The notes under the pieces are model-generated. The model was not told the origin of the DNA. It made no database searches and worked only from the letters and a program-made list of their open reading frames with translations. A DNA stretch of 64,000 nt from Parafrankia sp041008525 (lineage in GTDB: Bacteria; Actinomycetota; Actinomycetes; Frankiales; Frankiaceae). The stretch is from assembly GCF_041008525.1 (NCBI RefSeq), contig NZ_JBFLUG010000013.1, forward strand, positions 32,649-96,648, read 5' to 3'. Of this stretch, positions 16,004 through 24,600 are shown in pieces. The position numbers and the translations under genes were made by a program. The stretch's first letter is position 1. The number at the start of each line of letters is the position of its first letter.

Positions 16004-17017
16004 TGCCGCAGCCCAGGAATCGATCATGGTCCGGGCGATGGACAGCCGTCCTGGGAGCAGCAGCTGGCCCCGGTCGGCGTCGGTTGCGGCTGCCCAGTCG
16101 TTCCGCGCCAGGGCACCGTCAAGGTCGTGGCGGTGCACCCATCTCGCCTCGGCGATCTCCTTGTCGTCGAGCCGGATGGGCTGGCGCGGGTCCGCGACGG
16201 CGTGGAAACCGATCATCAGCGACCGCGGGAAGGGCCATGCCTGGCTGCCCAGGTAGCTGATGTCGGAGACGTCGACGCCGACCTCCTCGGCGATCTCCCG
16301 TGCCACGCAGGCCTCGAGGGACTCACCGGCCTCGACGAAGCCGGCGAGCACCGAGAAACGATCGGCGGGCCAGGTGCGCTGGCGGGCCAGCAGCACCCGG
16401 TCGGCGCCGTCGTGGACCAGGCAGATCACCGCCGGGTCGGTGCGCGGGTACTCCTCATGCTGCCCCGCCTCGCAGACCCGCGCCCAGCCGGCGTTGCGCG
16501 GGCGCGTCGGCGAACCGTCCCTGGCGCAGAACCGTGCGTTGTCGTGCCAGCTCAGCAGGGCGACGGCGGCAGCCATCACGGCGGCCTCGAGCGCCGGCAG
16601 CTCGGCGCCCACGGTGTACAGGTTCAGCCACGGGGACGGGCCGTCCGCCGCAGCCTCGTCCCGCGCGCCCCGCACCGCCCAGTAGGTCAGGGATTCGGCC
16701 TCACCGAGCAGCACCGCGTCCGGCGGTGGGGCGGCGGCGAAGTCCCTGGCCGCGACGGTCCGCAGCCGGGGCCCGGGCTGCGCGGTGTCGGACTGCGACG
16801 CGCCGGAGGCGGCCGGGGCGCTGGGGACGGCTGGGGCGGCTGTCCACTCGACCGGGCTGCGGCCCTCGGCATCGACGATCACGACCTGGGCTGCGGCCCA
16901 GCCCAGCTGGTGGCGGCCGGCGTCTCGCCGAAGGTGTTCGTCGCGCAGGATCTTCGCCCCTGCCAGAACAGGCGGGCTGACCAGCCGAAAATCGCTCACG
17001 GCCCCATCTTCCAGCAC
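15986..17017 (-). CDS. nudC: NAD(+)/NADH pyrophosphatase (NudC family Nudix)
   Basis: NudC hydrolyses NADH to NMNH and AMP, and in some bacteria removes NAD caps from RNA. The 343-residue product carries a full Nudix box (GFVEAGESLEACVAREIAEE plus VGV) and the NudC signature downstream as SQAWPFPRSLMIGF, with Ala in place of the usual Pro. The zinc-ribbon part is degenerate: FCARDG has Asp where the second Cys is expected, while CEAGQHEEYPRTDP keeps a Cys/His pair. The N-terminal domain has an Ala/Ser/Pro-rich insert near residues 60-80. It converges with rph. Confidence 0.87.
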   Translation of the reverse strand: MLEDGAVSDFRLVSPPVLAGAKILRDEHLRRDAGRHQLGWAAAQVVIVDAEGRSPVEWTAAPAVPSAPAASGASQSDTAQPGPRLRTVAARDFAAAPPPDAVLLGEAESLTYWAVRGARDEAAADGPSPWLNLYTVGAELPALEAAVMAAAVALLSWHDNARFCARDGSPTRPRNAGWARVCEAGQHEEYPRTDPAVICLVHDGADRVLLARQRTWPADRFSVLAGFVEAGESLEACVAREIAEEVGVDVSDISYLGSQAWPFPRSLMIGFHAVADPRQPIRLDDKEIAEARWVHRHDLDGALARNDWAAATDADRGQLLLPGRLSIARTMIDSWAAAVTSRH

Positions 17018-17292
17018 GGGTCACGGCATCGGCCGGTCTTTTTCGGTGGGGGAAACCCGGGGCCGGGGCGGCGCGAAGAGGTCCGAACCGCACGCCAGCC
17101 CGAGGCTCCCCCGCCGCGTGCGCGGCGCAACGGCAGGGCAATCAGGCGGTGGCTGCCCCGCAATCCCCGGCGGTGACACTGCCGCGTGATCGGATCCACC
17201 GACCCGCGCGCGTCAGGCCGGCCAGACCATCCCCGCCGGCCTTCGTCGCCGCATGCCGTCCGGGCGCGGGTGCGACTGTGCGGGAGGCGCGC

Positions 17293-18597
17293 ATGTTCCA
17301 CCTGGGCTGGTTCGTCGGCAGCGGCTTCGGGCCGCAGGCCTGGAACGACCAGTGGTCGGGGACCCTCGCCACCGAGTGGACGGGCGGCGGCTTCTACACC
17401 GACCTCGCCCGCTCACTCGAACGCGCCTTCTTCGACTACCTGATCCTCGAGGACGGCCTCATGATCACGGACACGTACCAGGGGACGATGGAGGTCGACC
17501 TCGCGCACGCCTGGGAGTCCCCGCGGCTGGACCCGATGGCGGCGGTCGCGGTGATGAGCCAGGCGACCTCGCACATCGGGCTGGTCGCGACCGTGTCCAC
17601 GTCCTTCTACCCACCGTTCATGGCGGCCCGGATGCTCGCCTCGCTCGACCATCTCTCCGCGGGCCGTGTCGGGGCGAACCTGGTCACGTCCAGCAGCCAC
17701 CGCAGCGCGCAGAACTTCGGCCTGCCGGAGCACTTCGAGCACGACCTGCGCTACGACATGGCCGACGAGTGGATGGAGCTGGTCGACCGTCTCCTCTCCT
17801 CCTGGGAGCCCGGCGCGGTCGTCGCCGCCGACGGGGTGTTCGCCGACCACCGCAAGGTGCACAGGATCGACTTCGAGGGCCGCTTCCACCGCAGCCGCGG
17901 GCCGCTCAACGCCCCCGCCGGGCCGCAGGGCCGGCCGGTGATCTGCCAGGCCGGCGGCTCCCCCGCCGGCCGGGAGTTCGCCGCCCGCCACGCCGACACG
18001 ATCATCGCCGTCCCGCACGGGGTCGACGCCATGCGCGCCTACCGCGACGACATCTCCGCGCGGATGATCCGGCACGGGCGCAAGCCGTCCGACTGCAAGG
18101 TGCTCTTCCTGGTCAGCCCCGTACTCGGGGAGACCGACACCGAGGCCCGCGACACCCTGGCCCGCCGCCGCGCCCGGCAGCGCGACCCGGCGGTCATGGA
18201 CACGATCCTCGGCCAGATGTCCTACTTCAGCGGCATCGACTTCGCGCAGTTCGATCTGGACGCGCCGTTCCCCGACCTCACCGGGAAGGTCAACGGGCAC
18301 CAGAGCTCGATGGCCCGCTTCACCGCGGCCGCCGGCGGGCGCACGCTGCGGGAGACCGTGATGGACCACGACACGGTCGAGTCCGTGGAGCTGGTCGGCT
18401 CACCGGACACGGTCGCCGTGCAGATGGGCGAGGTCATGGAGACCGTCGGCGGCGATGGTTTCCTGATCGCCACGCCGGTGCACCGCCGGTCCGTCAGCGA
18501 GATCGCGGACGGGCTCGCACCCGCCCTGCGCCGGCGCGGCCTGATGCGCTCCTCCTACCCGCACGACCTCTTCCGCGACAACCTGCTCGATTTCTGA
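17293..18597 (+). CDS. Luciferase-like FMN-dependent monooxygenase (NtaA/SnaA/DszA group)
   Basis: This 434-residue flavin monooxygenase has the features of the NtaA/DszA branch of bacterial-luciferase-like enzymes. The N-terminus binds substrate and flavin (FFDYLILEDGLM). SHIGLVATVSTSFYPPF and ASLDHLSAGRVGANLVTS are the core TIM-barrel strands. FHRSRGPLNAP is followed by RPVICQAGGSPAGREFAARHAD, the phosphate/FMN-binding segment. These enzymes need a separate flavin reductase, which is not adjacent. I start at ATG 17293 (GGGAGG 5-7 bases upstream); an open extension to 17149 is Pro/Arg-rich and non-homologous. It is divergent from nudC. The substrate is unknown; the family includes chelate, sulfone and alkane oxygenases. 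Confidence 0.87.
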   Translation: MFHLGWFVGSGFGPQAWNDQWSGTLATEWTGGGFYTDLARSLERAFFDYLILEDGLMITDTYQGTMEVDLAHAWESPRLDPMAAVAVMSQATSHIGLVATVSTSFYPPFMAARMLASLDHLSAGRVGANLVTSSSHRSAQNFGLPEHFEHDLRYDMADEWMELVDRLLSSWEPGAVVAADGVFADHRKVHRIDFEGRFHRSRGPLNAPAGPQGRPVICQAGGSPAGREFAARHADTIIAVPHGVDAMRAYRDDISARMIRHGRKPSDCKVLFLVSPVLGETDTEARDTLARRRARQRDPAVMDTILGQMSYFSGIDFAQFDLDAPFPDLTGKVNGHQSSMARFTAAAGGRTLRETVMDHDTVESVELVGSPDTVAVQMGEVMETVGGDGFLIATPVHRRSVSEIADGLAPALRRRGLMRSSYPHDLFRDNLLDF

Positions 18598-18713
18598 TCC
18601 ATCGGACGGCGCGGCGCGGCGCTGGCGGTGCCGGTGCCGGTGCCCGTCGTCGCCGAGTTCCGCAACGTCGGCGGTGTTGTCGCGATCGGGCTCGTTGTGC
18701 CCCGGACCAGAGA

Positions 18714-18719
18714 TAGGTT
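18714..18719 (+). promoter_or_regulatory. Candidate -10 box for a leaderless carbonic anhydrase mRNA
   Basis: TAGGTT ends 7 bases before GTG 18727, the spacing expected if transcription starts at the G of the start codon. There is no good ribosome-binding site in that gap, which agrees with leaderless translation, common in actinobacteria. Confidence 0.4.
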
Positions 18720-18726
18720 GCTGTGC

Positions 18727-19380
18727 GTGCCCGATCTCGATCTCGCTGTCTCCTCGCCCGCCAAGGCGTTCGCAGTCCTGAGGGAAGGCAACGCGCGTTT
18801 CGTACAGGGTGAACGGCTGCACCCGAACCAGGACGCCGACCGCCGCTCGGCGGTGGCGCCCAGACAGCATCCCTTCGCCGTGCTGTTCGGATGCTCCGAC
18901 TCCCGACTGGCAGCCGAGATCATCTTCGATCGGGGGCTGGGAGACCTCTTCGTGGTCCGGACCGCCGGGCACGTCGCGGGGCCCGAGGTACTGGGCAGCA
19001 TCGAGTACGGCGTCAGCGTGCTCGGCGCACCCCTCGTCGTCGTTCTCGGACACGATTCGTGCGGCGCCGTCACCGCGGCGTCCGAGGCGGATCGTGACGG
19101 GATCGCGCCTGTGGGCTACCTCGGGGACGTGGTCGAGCGGGTCATGCCCAGCGTGCTGTCCGCGCGGGCAGCCGGGCACACCGATATCGACGCGTTCGTA
19201 CGCACGCACATCCGGCGGACGGTTGATGGCCTGGTCGGCCGGTCGGTCCTGCTCGCGGCCGAGGTCGCCGCAGGACGATGCGCTGTGGTCGGCCTGTCGT
19301 ACCGGCTCGCGGAGGGCACCGTCAGCATGGTCAACAGCCACGGACCTGTACCCACAGCCTCCGACAACCCGCACCCGTGA
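18727..19380 (+). CDS. Beta-class carbonic anhydrase
   Basis: This enzyme interconverts CO2 and bicarbonate in the cytoplasm. The 217-residue product shows the beta-class zinc site: Cys56 with Asp58/Arg60 in GCSDSR, then His109 and Cys112 in GHDSCGAV. FVVRTAGHVAGPEVLGSIEY is the usual active-site strand-helix, and the C-terminus VVGLSYRLAEGTVS fits the family. I start at GTG 18727 because the preceding residues are not conserved in such enzymes and a TAGGTT box sits 7 bases upstream, suggesting a leaderless message. It follows the monooxygenase by 129 bases and may be independently transcribed. Confidence 0.92.
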   Translation: MPDLDLAVSSPAKAFAVLREGNARFVQGERLHPNQDADRRSAVAPRQHPFAVLFGCSDSRLAAEIIFDRGLGDLFVVRTAGHVAGPEVLGSIEYGVSVLGAPLVVVLGHDSCGAVTAASEADRDGIAPVGYLGDVVERVMPSVLSARAAGHTDIDAFVRTHIRRTVDGLVGRSVLLAAEVAAGRCAVVGLSYRLAEGTVSMVNSHGPVPTASDNPHP

Positions 19381-19632
19381 CCCGCGCCGGCAGTCCTGCG
19401 CGGCTGTCGCCGCGGACCATGGTCGAGATCGCGGCGATGCGCAAGGCCGCGGACGCCCGCCCGGTTCCTGTGGGGCGGTCAGGGCGGGGCGTCGGACCGG
19501 GCGGTCCTCGAAGCCCGCGGGGAGATCTGCGCCCGGCCAGGCCTGCTGGGCCCGACCGCGAGCATCCGCCAGATCGCCCCTGGCGGCCCGCTCCAGGTGC
19601 GGCCCGCCCCGGGGCGACGGCGGGTAGGTGCC
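19381..19632. other. Convergent spacer, no gene seen
   Basis: About 250 bases between the carbonic anhydrase and the first VOC gene hold only Pro/Arg-rich shadow frames and no identified motif. Confidence 0.5.
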
Positions 19633-20433
19633 TCAGCCCTTGGCCGGCGCCTCCTTCTCCTCCTTGTTCGGGCCGAGCAGCTTGAAGACGGCCCCGGTCG
19701 GGTCGGTCGCGACCGCGAGACGCCCGTAGGGGGTGTCGGTGGCCGGCTGGACGGTCGCGCCACCGAGCCTGTCGGTGAGCGCGAGGGTGGCGTCGGTGTC
19801 CTCGACCGCGAAGTACACGCCCCAGTGCGACGGCACGCCCTCCGGGAGAAAAGCCGACGCGTCCATGATCCCCGCGTGCTCGTCGCCGGAGTCGTCGACC
19901 TGGACGGTGTAGCGGAAGTCGTCGCCGTCACCCATGATCTTGGTGTGCCACCCGAAGACCTCCTGGTAGAACGGCACGGAGCTGCCGAAGTCGCGGGTCA
20001 TCAGCTCGAACCAGCCCGGCGCGCCCGGCTCGGCCAGCAGCTCGAAGCCGCGGTGCGCTCCCGGCTGCCACAGGCCGATCACCGCGCCGGCCGGATCCGT
20101 CACCACGGCCATGGTGCCGAGGTCGGCGACCGCCATCGGCGGGATCATGACGCTGCCGCCGTGCTCGGGGACCGCGGCCACGGTCTTCTCCGCGTCCTGC
20201 GTCAGGAGGTAGACGGACCAGACGTCGGGCAGTTCGGGCTGCTGCTTGGGCATCCCGCCCGCGACGCGGCGACCGTTGCGGGTGAAGGTGAAGTACCCGC
20301 CGAACTCGGCATCCGGCTCCTCGGCGGTCCAGCCGAACAGCTCGCTGTAGAAGCGGCGTGCCCCGTCGACATCGGCGGTCATCAGGTCGACCCAGCAGGG
20401 GGCTCCGGTCAGGGTGGTCTCGTGAGCGGGCAT
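19633..20433 (-). CDS. VOC-family protein, two glyoxalase-like domains (copy 1)
   Basis: This 266-residue protein consists of two vicinal-oxygen-chelate domains in tandem. The first runs from about 10 to 125 (PCWVDLMTADVDGARRFYSE; AVVTDPAGAVIGLWQ) and the second from about 135 to 258 (PGWFELMTRDFGSSVPFYQE; DPTGAVFKLLGPNKEE). The family includes glyoxalase I, dioxygenases and bleomycin-binding proteins; two-domain proteins of this kind in actinobacteria are often stress-induced and of unknown substrate. The start ATG 20433 follows AAGGAG. It is a tandem paralogue of the gene at 20660-21454, with its upstream region duplicated as well. The open frame running past 20433 is not coding. Confidence 0.88.
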   Translation of the reverse strand: MPAHETTLTGAPCWVDLMTADVDGARRFYSELFGWTAEEPDAEFGGYFTFTRNGRRVAGGMPKQQPELPDVWSVYLLTQDAEKTVAAVPEHGGSVMIPPMAVADLGTMAVVTDPAGAVIGLWQPGAHRGFELLAEPGAPGWFELMTRDFGSSVPFYQEVFGWHTKIMGDGDDFRYTVQVDDSGDEHAGIMDASAFLPEGVPSHWGVYFAVEDTDATLALTDRLGGATVQPATDTPYGRLAVATDPTGAVFKLLGPNKEEKEAPAKG

Positions 20434-20490
20434 CACGGGCTCCTTCGCTGTCGTGGCGCGCGGTACGCGGTGTGCGCCCGGCGTTCGCCG

Positions 20491-20543
20491 TTCGCGTGCT
20501 GTCGACACCTTGGACCCGACCACCGACAGAAACTCATCGCCGC
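20491..20543 (-). repeat. Upstream box, copy 1 (before VOC copy 1)
   Basis: About 53 bases here match 48 or so positions of 21517-21569. The shared core, read on the plus strand, is GTCGACACCTTGGACC, followed by ACCGACAGAA and CTCATCGCCGC. Each copy sits 60 to 110 bases before its VOC gene, so it is the duplicated promoter or regulatory region. Confidence 0.75.
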
Positions 20544-20659
20544 ACGGCCATCCCGCCCAGAAGCAGGCAGAAGGCGCCGGCCGCGGGCGGAAGCCCGGTT
20601 CCGCCCGCTTCGCCGGCCCGCCGCGCTGGCACCCGCCGCGCTGGCACCCGCGGCGGGCG

Positions 20660-21454
20660 TCAGCCCTTCGGCTGCTCCTCCTTGTTCGGCCCGACGAGCT
20701 TGAAGATGGCACCGGTGGGGTCGGCCGCGATCGCCAGGCGGCCGTAGGGCGTGTCCACCGGGGCCTGGGCGGTGAAGCCGCCGAGCTTCTCGGCCAGCGC
20801 GACGGCGTCGTCGGTGTCCTCCACCGCGAAGTACACGCCCCAGTGCGACGGCACGCCCTCCGGGAGGAAGCCGGCGGCGTCCATGACCCCGGCGTACTGC
20901 TCGCCGGCGCCGTCGACCAGCACGGAGTAGCGGAACTCGTCACTGTCACCGACGACCTCCGCCTGCCAGCCGAAGACCTGCCTGTAGAAGGGCACGGCGG
21001 CCCTGAAGTCGCGGGTCATCAGCTCGAACCAGCCCGGCGCACCCGGCTCGGCGAGCACCTGGAACCCGCGGTGCGTGCCCTGCTGCCACATGCCGACCAC
21101 GGCGCCGGTCGGGTCGGTGACCACGGCCATGGTGCCCAGGTCCGCGATGGGCATCGGCGGGACCATCACGGTGCCGCCGTGCTCTCTCACGGCCTCCGTG
21201 GTCTTCGCCGCGTCCGGGGTCAGCAGGTAGGTGGTCCAGACGTCCGGCGCCTCGGCCGCCTGCTTCGGCATCCCGCCGGCGATCATCCGGCCGTCCGGAG
21301 AGAAGAACATGAAGTACCCGCCGAACTCCTCGGACTGCTCGCCGGGGACCCAGCCGAACAGCTCCGCGTAGAAGGCGCGGGCACCGTCGACGTCCGAGGT
21401 CATCAGATCGATCCAGCAGGGGGCGCCGGGCAGGGTGGTGTCGTTCGCGGGCAT
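20660..21454 (-). CDS. VOC-family protein, two glyoxalase-like domains (copy 2)
   Basis: This 264-residue paralogue of the preceding VOC gene has the same two-domain plan (PCWIDLMTSDVDGARAFYAE; PGWFELMTRDFRAAVPFYRQ) and the same ending (GPNKEEQ). Long stretches are identical, such as EGVPSHWGVYFAVEDTD, pointing to tandem gene duplication. It starts at ATG 21454 with AAGGAG. The preceding 53-bp box is shared with copy 1, so the two are probably co-regulated, each from its own promoter. The substrate is unknown. Confidence 0.88.
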   Translation of the reverse strand: MPANDTTLPGAPCWIDLMTSDVDGARAFYAELFGWVPGEQSEEFGGYFMFFSPDGRMIAGGMPKQAAEAPDVWTTYLLTPDAAKTTEAVREHGGTVMVPPMPIADLGTMAVVTDPTGAVVGMWQQGTHRGFQVLAEPGAPGWFELMTRDFRAAVPFYRQVFGWQAEVVGDSDEFRYSVLVDGAGEQYAGVMDAAGFLPEGVPSHWGVYFAVEDTDDAVALAEKLGGFTAQAPVDTPYGRLAIAADPTGAIFKLVGPNKEEQPKG

Positions 21455-21516
21455 CGCGGGCTCCTTCGCCGTCGTGGCGCACGGTGCGTGGGCCTGGGGG
21501 TGCGCCCCCGCCGCCG

Positions 21517-21569
21517 TTCGCGTGGTGTCGACACCTTGGACCTACCCACCGACAGAAGCTCATCGCCGC
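21517..21569 (-). repeat. Upstream box, copy 2 (before VOC copy 2)
   Basis: This is the partner of the box at 20491-20543, with about five differences in 53 bases. It lies between the cobN stop and VOC copy 2 and probably holds its promoter. Confidence 0.75.
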
Positions 21570-21615
21570 GGCGGGGCCCGCGCGCCGGGAGAATCCCGAC
21601 CGGCGCTGGCGCCTC

Positions 21616-24600
21616 CTACTCCGCGGCGCCCTCCTCGCCCGCGGCCTCAAGGTCACCTTCCAGTTCCAGGTAGGTGGCCTGCAGACCGGCCAGCGTGCTC
21701 TCCTCGGGCGCCTCCCACAGGCCGCGCTCGGCGGCCTCCAGCAGACGCTCGGTCATGCCACGCAGAGCCCACGGGTTGGACGTCCGGAGGAACTCCCGGT
21801 TCTCCGGGTCGAACACGTAGGAGGCCGCCAGCGACTCGTACATCCAGTCCTGGACGACCCCGGCGGTGGCGTCGTAGCCGAACAGGTAGTCGACGGTCGC
21901 GGCCAGCTCGAAGGCGCCCTTGTAGCCGTGCCGGCGCATCGCGGCGATCCAGCGCGGGTTCACCACCCTGGCGCGGAACACCCGGTGGGTCTCCTCCTGC
22001 AGGGTGCGGGTGCGCACCGCGTCGGGCAGCGCGCTGTCCCCGACGTAGGCGGCGGGAGACGTCCCGGTCAGCGCCCGCACGGCTGCCACCATCCCGCCGT
22101 GGTACTGGAAGTAGTCGTCCGAGTCGACCAGGTCGTGCTCGCGGGTGTCCTGGTTCTTGACCGCGATCTGGATACGGCGGAACGCCGTCTCCATGTCGGC
22201 CCGGGCCTCGGCGCCGTCCAGACCGCGGCCGTAGGCGTAGCCGCCCCACACCGCGTACACCTCGGCGAGGTCGGCGTCCGAGCGCCACTGCCGCGAGTCG
22301 ATCAGGGGCAGCAGGCCGGCGCCGTAGGCCCCGGGCTTCGACCCGAAGATCCGCGTCGTCGCCCGCCGCAACGCCGCCGGGTCGACCGGGCCCGACGCGC
22401 CGGGCGAACCGGAGGAACCGGCCGGATCCGCCGATCCGGACGGGCTCGCCGGGCGCAGGGCGCCGGGGAGACCGAGGGCGGCCAGGTCCGCACGGACGTG
22501 CGCGGCCAGGGCGTTGACGTCGTCCGGCTCGTCGAGCGCGGCCACCGCCCGTACCGCGTCGTCGAGCAGGGCGACGACGTGCGGGAAGGCGTCGCGGAAG
22601 AACCCGGAGATCCGTACCACCACGTCGACCCGCGGACGCCCCAGCTCCGGGCCCGGCACGATCTCGAAGCCGGTCACCCGCCGGGACGCGTCATCCCAGG
22701 TCGGGCGGCAGCCGAGCAGCCAGAGCACCTCGGCGATGTCGTCGCCCTGGGTGCGCATGGCGGACGTCCCCCACACGGTCAGCCCGACGGAGGCCGGGTA
22801 GCCGCCGGTGTCGGCGAGGTAGCGCTCCAGCAGCGAGTCGGCGAGCGCACGGCCGGTCTCCCAGGCGAGCCGGGACGGGATGGCCTTCGGGTCGACGGAG
22901 GCGAAGTTGCGCCCGGTGGGCAGCACGTTGACCAGGCCGCGGGTCGGCGAGCCGGACGGGCCGGGCGGCACGAACCGGCCGCCGAGCGCCCGCAGCGTGT
23001 TGCCGATCTCGTCCGGGGTGCGGTTCAGCCGGGGGACGACCTCCGTCGCCGCGAACCCGAGAACCCGCTCGACCTCGCTCCGCGCCGCGGCCGGCACCCC
23101 GACGCTCCGCGCCGCGGCCGGCACCCCGACGCCGCCCCCCGGCTCGCCGACGCCGCCCCCCGGCTCGCCGGCGGCGGCTCCGGCACCGGGCCCGGCACCG
23201 GCTCCGGCGTCGGCCGGGGAGATCACATGACGGGCCACGACGTCGCGGACGGCGTCCGGTGACCACGCGGCGGACTCCAGTGCGGCGACCAGCGAGCGGG
23301 CCGTCTCCTCGAACGCGTCCACCTGCGCCCGGGACGCCTCGAGGTCGCCCTCGGTGTGCCCGAGCGCCGTGCGCAGGCCCGGTACGGCGCCTGCGCTGCC
23401 CGCCCACATCTGGTTCGCGCGCAGGATCGCGGTGACCAGGTTCGTCTGCGCCTCCCCCGCCGGCGCCACCCCGAGGATGTGCAGGCCGTCGCGGATCTGG
23501 GTGTCCTTCACCTCGCACAGGTAGCCGTCGACGTGCAGCAGGAAGTCGTCGAAGTCGTCGTCGCTGGGCCGGTCGGCCTGGCCGAGGTCGTGGTGCAGCT
23601 GGGCGGACTGGATCAGCGTCCAGATCTGGGCGCGCACCGCCGGCAGCTTCGCCGGGTCGAGGGCGGCCAGCGTCGCGTACTCGTCCAGGAGCTGTTCCAA
23701 CCGGGCCATGTCGCCGTAGGAGTCGGCCCGTGCCATCGGCGGCACCAGATGGTCGACGATCACCGCGTGCGCGCGGCGCTTGGCCTGGGTGCCCTCCCCC
23801 GGGTCGTTGACCAGGAACGGGTAGACGAACGGCAGGTCGCCGAGGACGGCGTCCGGCGCGCAGCCGGCCGACAGGCCGAGCCCCTTGCCGGGCAGCCACT
23901 CCAGCGTTCCGTGCTTGCCGAGATGGATGACGGCGTCGGCGCCGAAGACCTCGTCCAGCCAGCGGTAGGCCGCCAGGTAGTGATGGGACGGCGGCAGGTC
24001 GGGGTCGTGGTAGATCGCCACCGGGTTCTCCCCGAACCCCCGCGGCGGCTGGATCATCACGACGATGTTGCCGAACCGCAGCGCGGCCAGCACGATCGCC
24101 GGCTCCGCCGCCGACGTCCCCGACCGCACCCCCACGCCGCTCGTGGCGCCGCTCGTGGCGCCGTTCCCGACCAGCGGGCTGCCGTCGTCGACGTAGAGCG
24201 AGCCGGGCGGCGGGCCCCAGTGCTGGGACATCGCGGCGCGCAGCGGCTCGGGCAGGCGGGCGAACCAGCGCTCGTAGGTCGACGCGGGCACCCGCGCGGG
24301 CGCGGCGGCGAGCTGTTCGGCGGTCAGCCATTCGACGTCGTGGCCGCCGGCGGCGATCAGCGCGTGGATCAGCGTGTCCCCGACCGAGGCGTCCGGCCTG
24401 GTGATCTCGGCGGCGGCGGCGGGGCGCAGCTCCTCTCCCGGGTAGCCGTCGCCGAGGTCATAGCCGGCGGCGCGCAGCGCGTCGAGCAGCAGCACCGCCG
24501 AGGCGGGCGTGTCCAGGCCGACGGCGTTACCCACCCGCGAGTGCTTCGTCGGATACGAGGAGAGCACAATGGCGATCTTCTTCTCGGCGGGCGGGGTGTG

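Noticed and set aside
20434..20949. Longer N-terminus of VOC copy 1 running into copy 2
   Set aside because: The extra sequence reads copy 2 DNA in another frame; the AAGGAG before ATG 20433 and homology with copy 2 fix the start.
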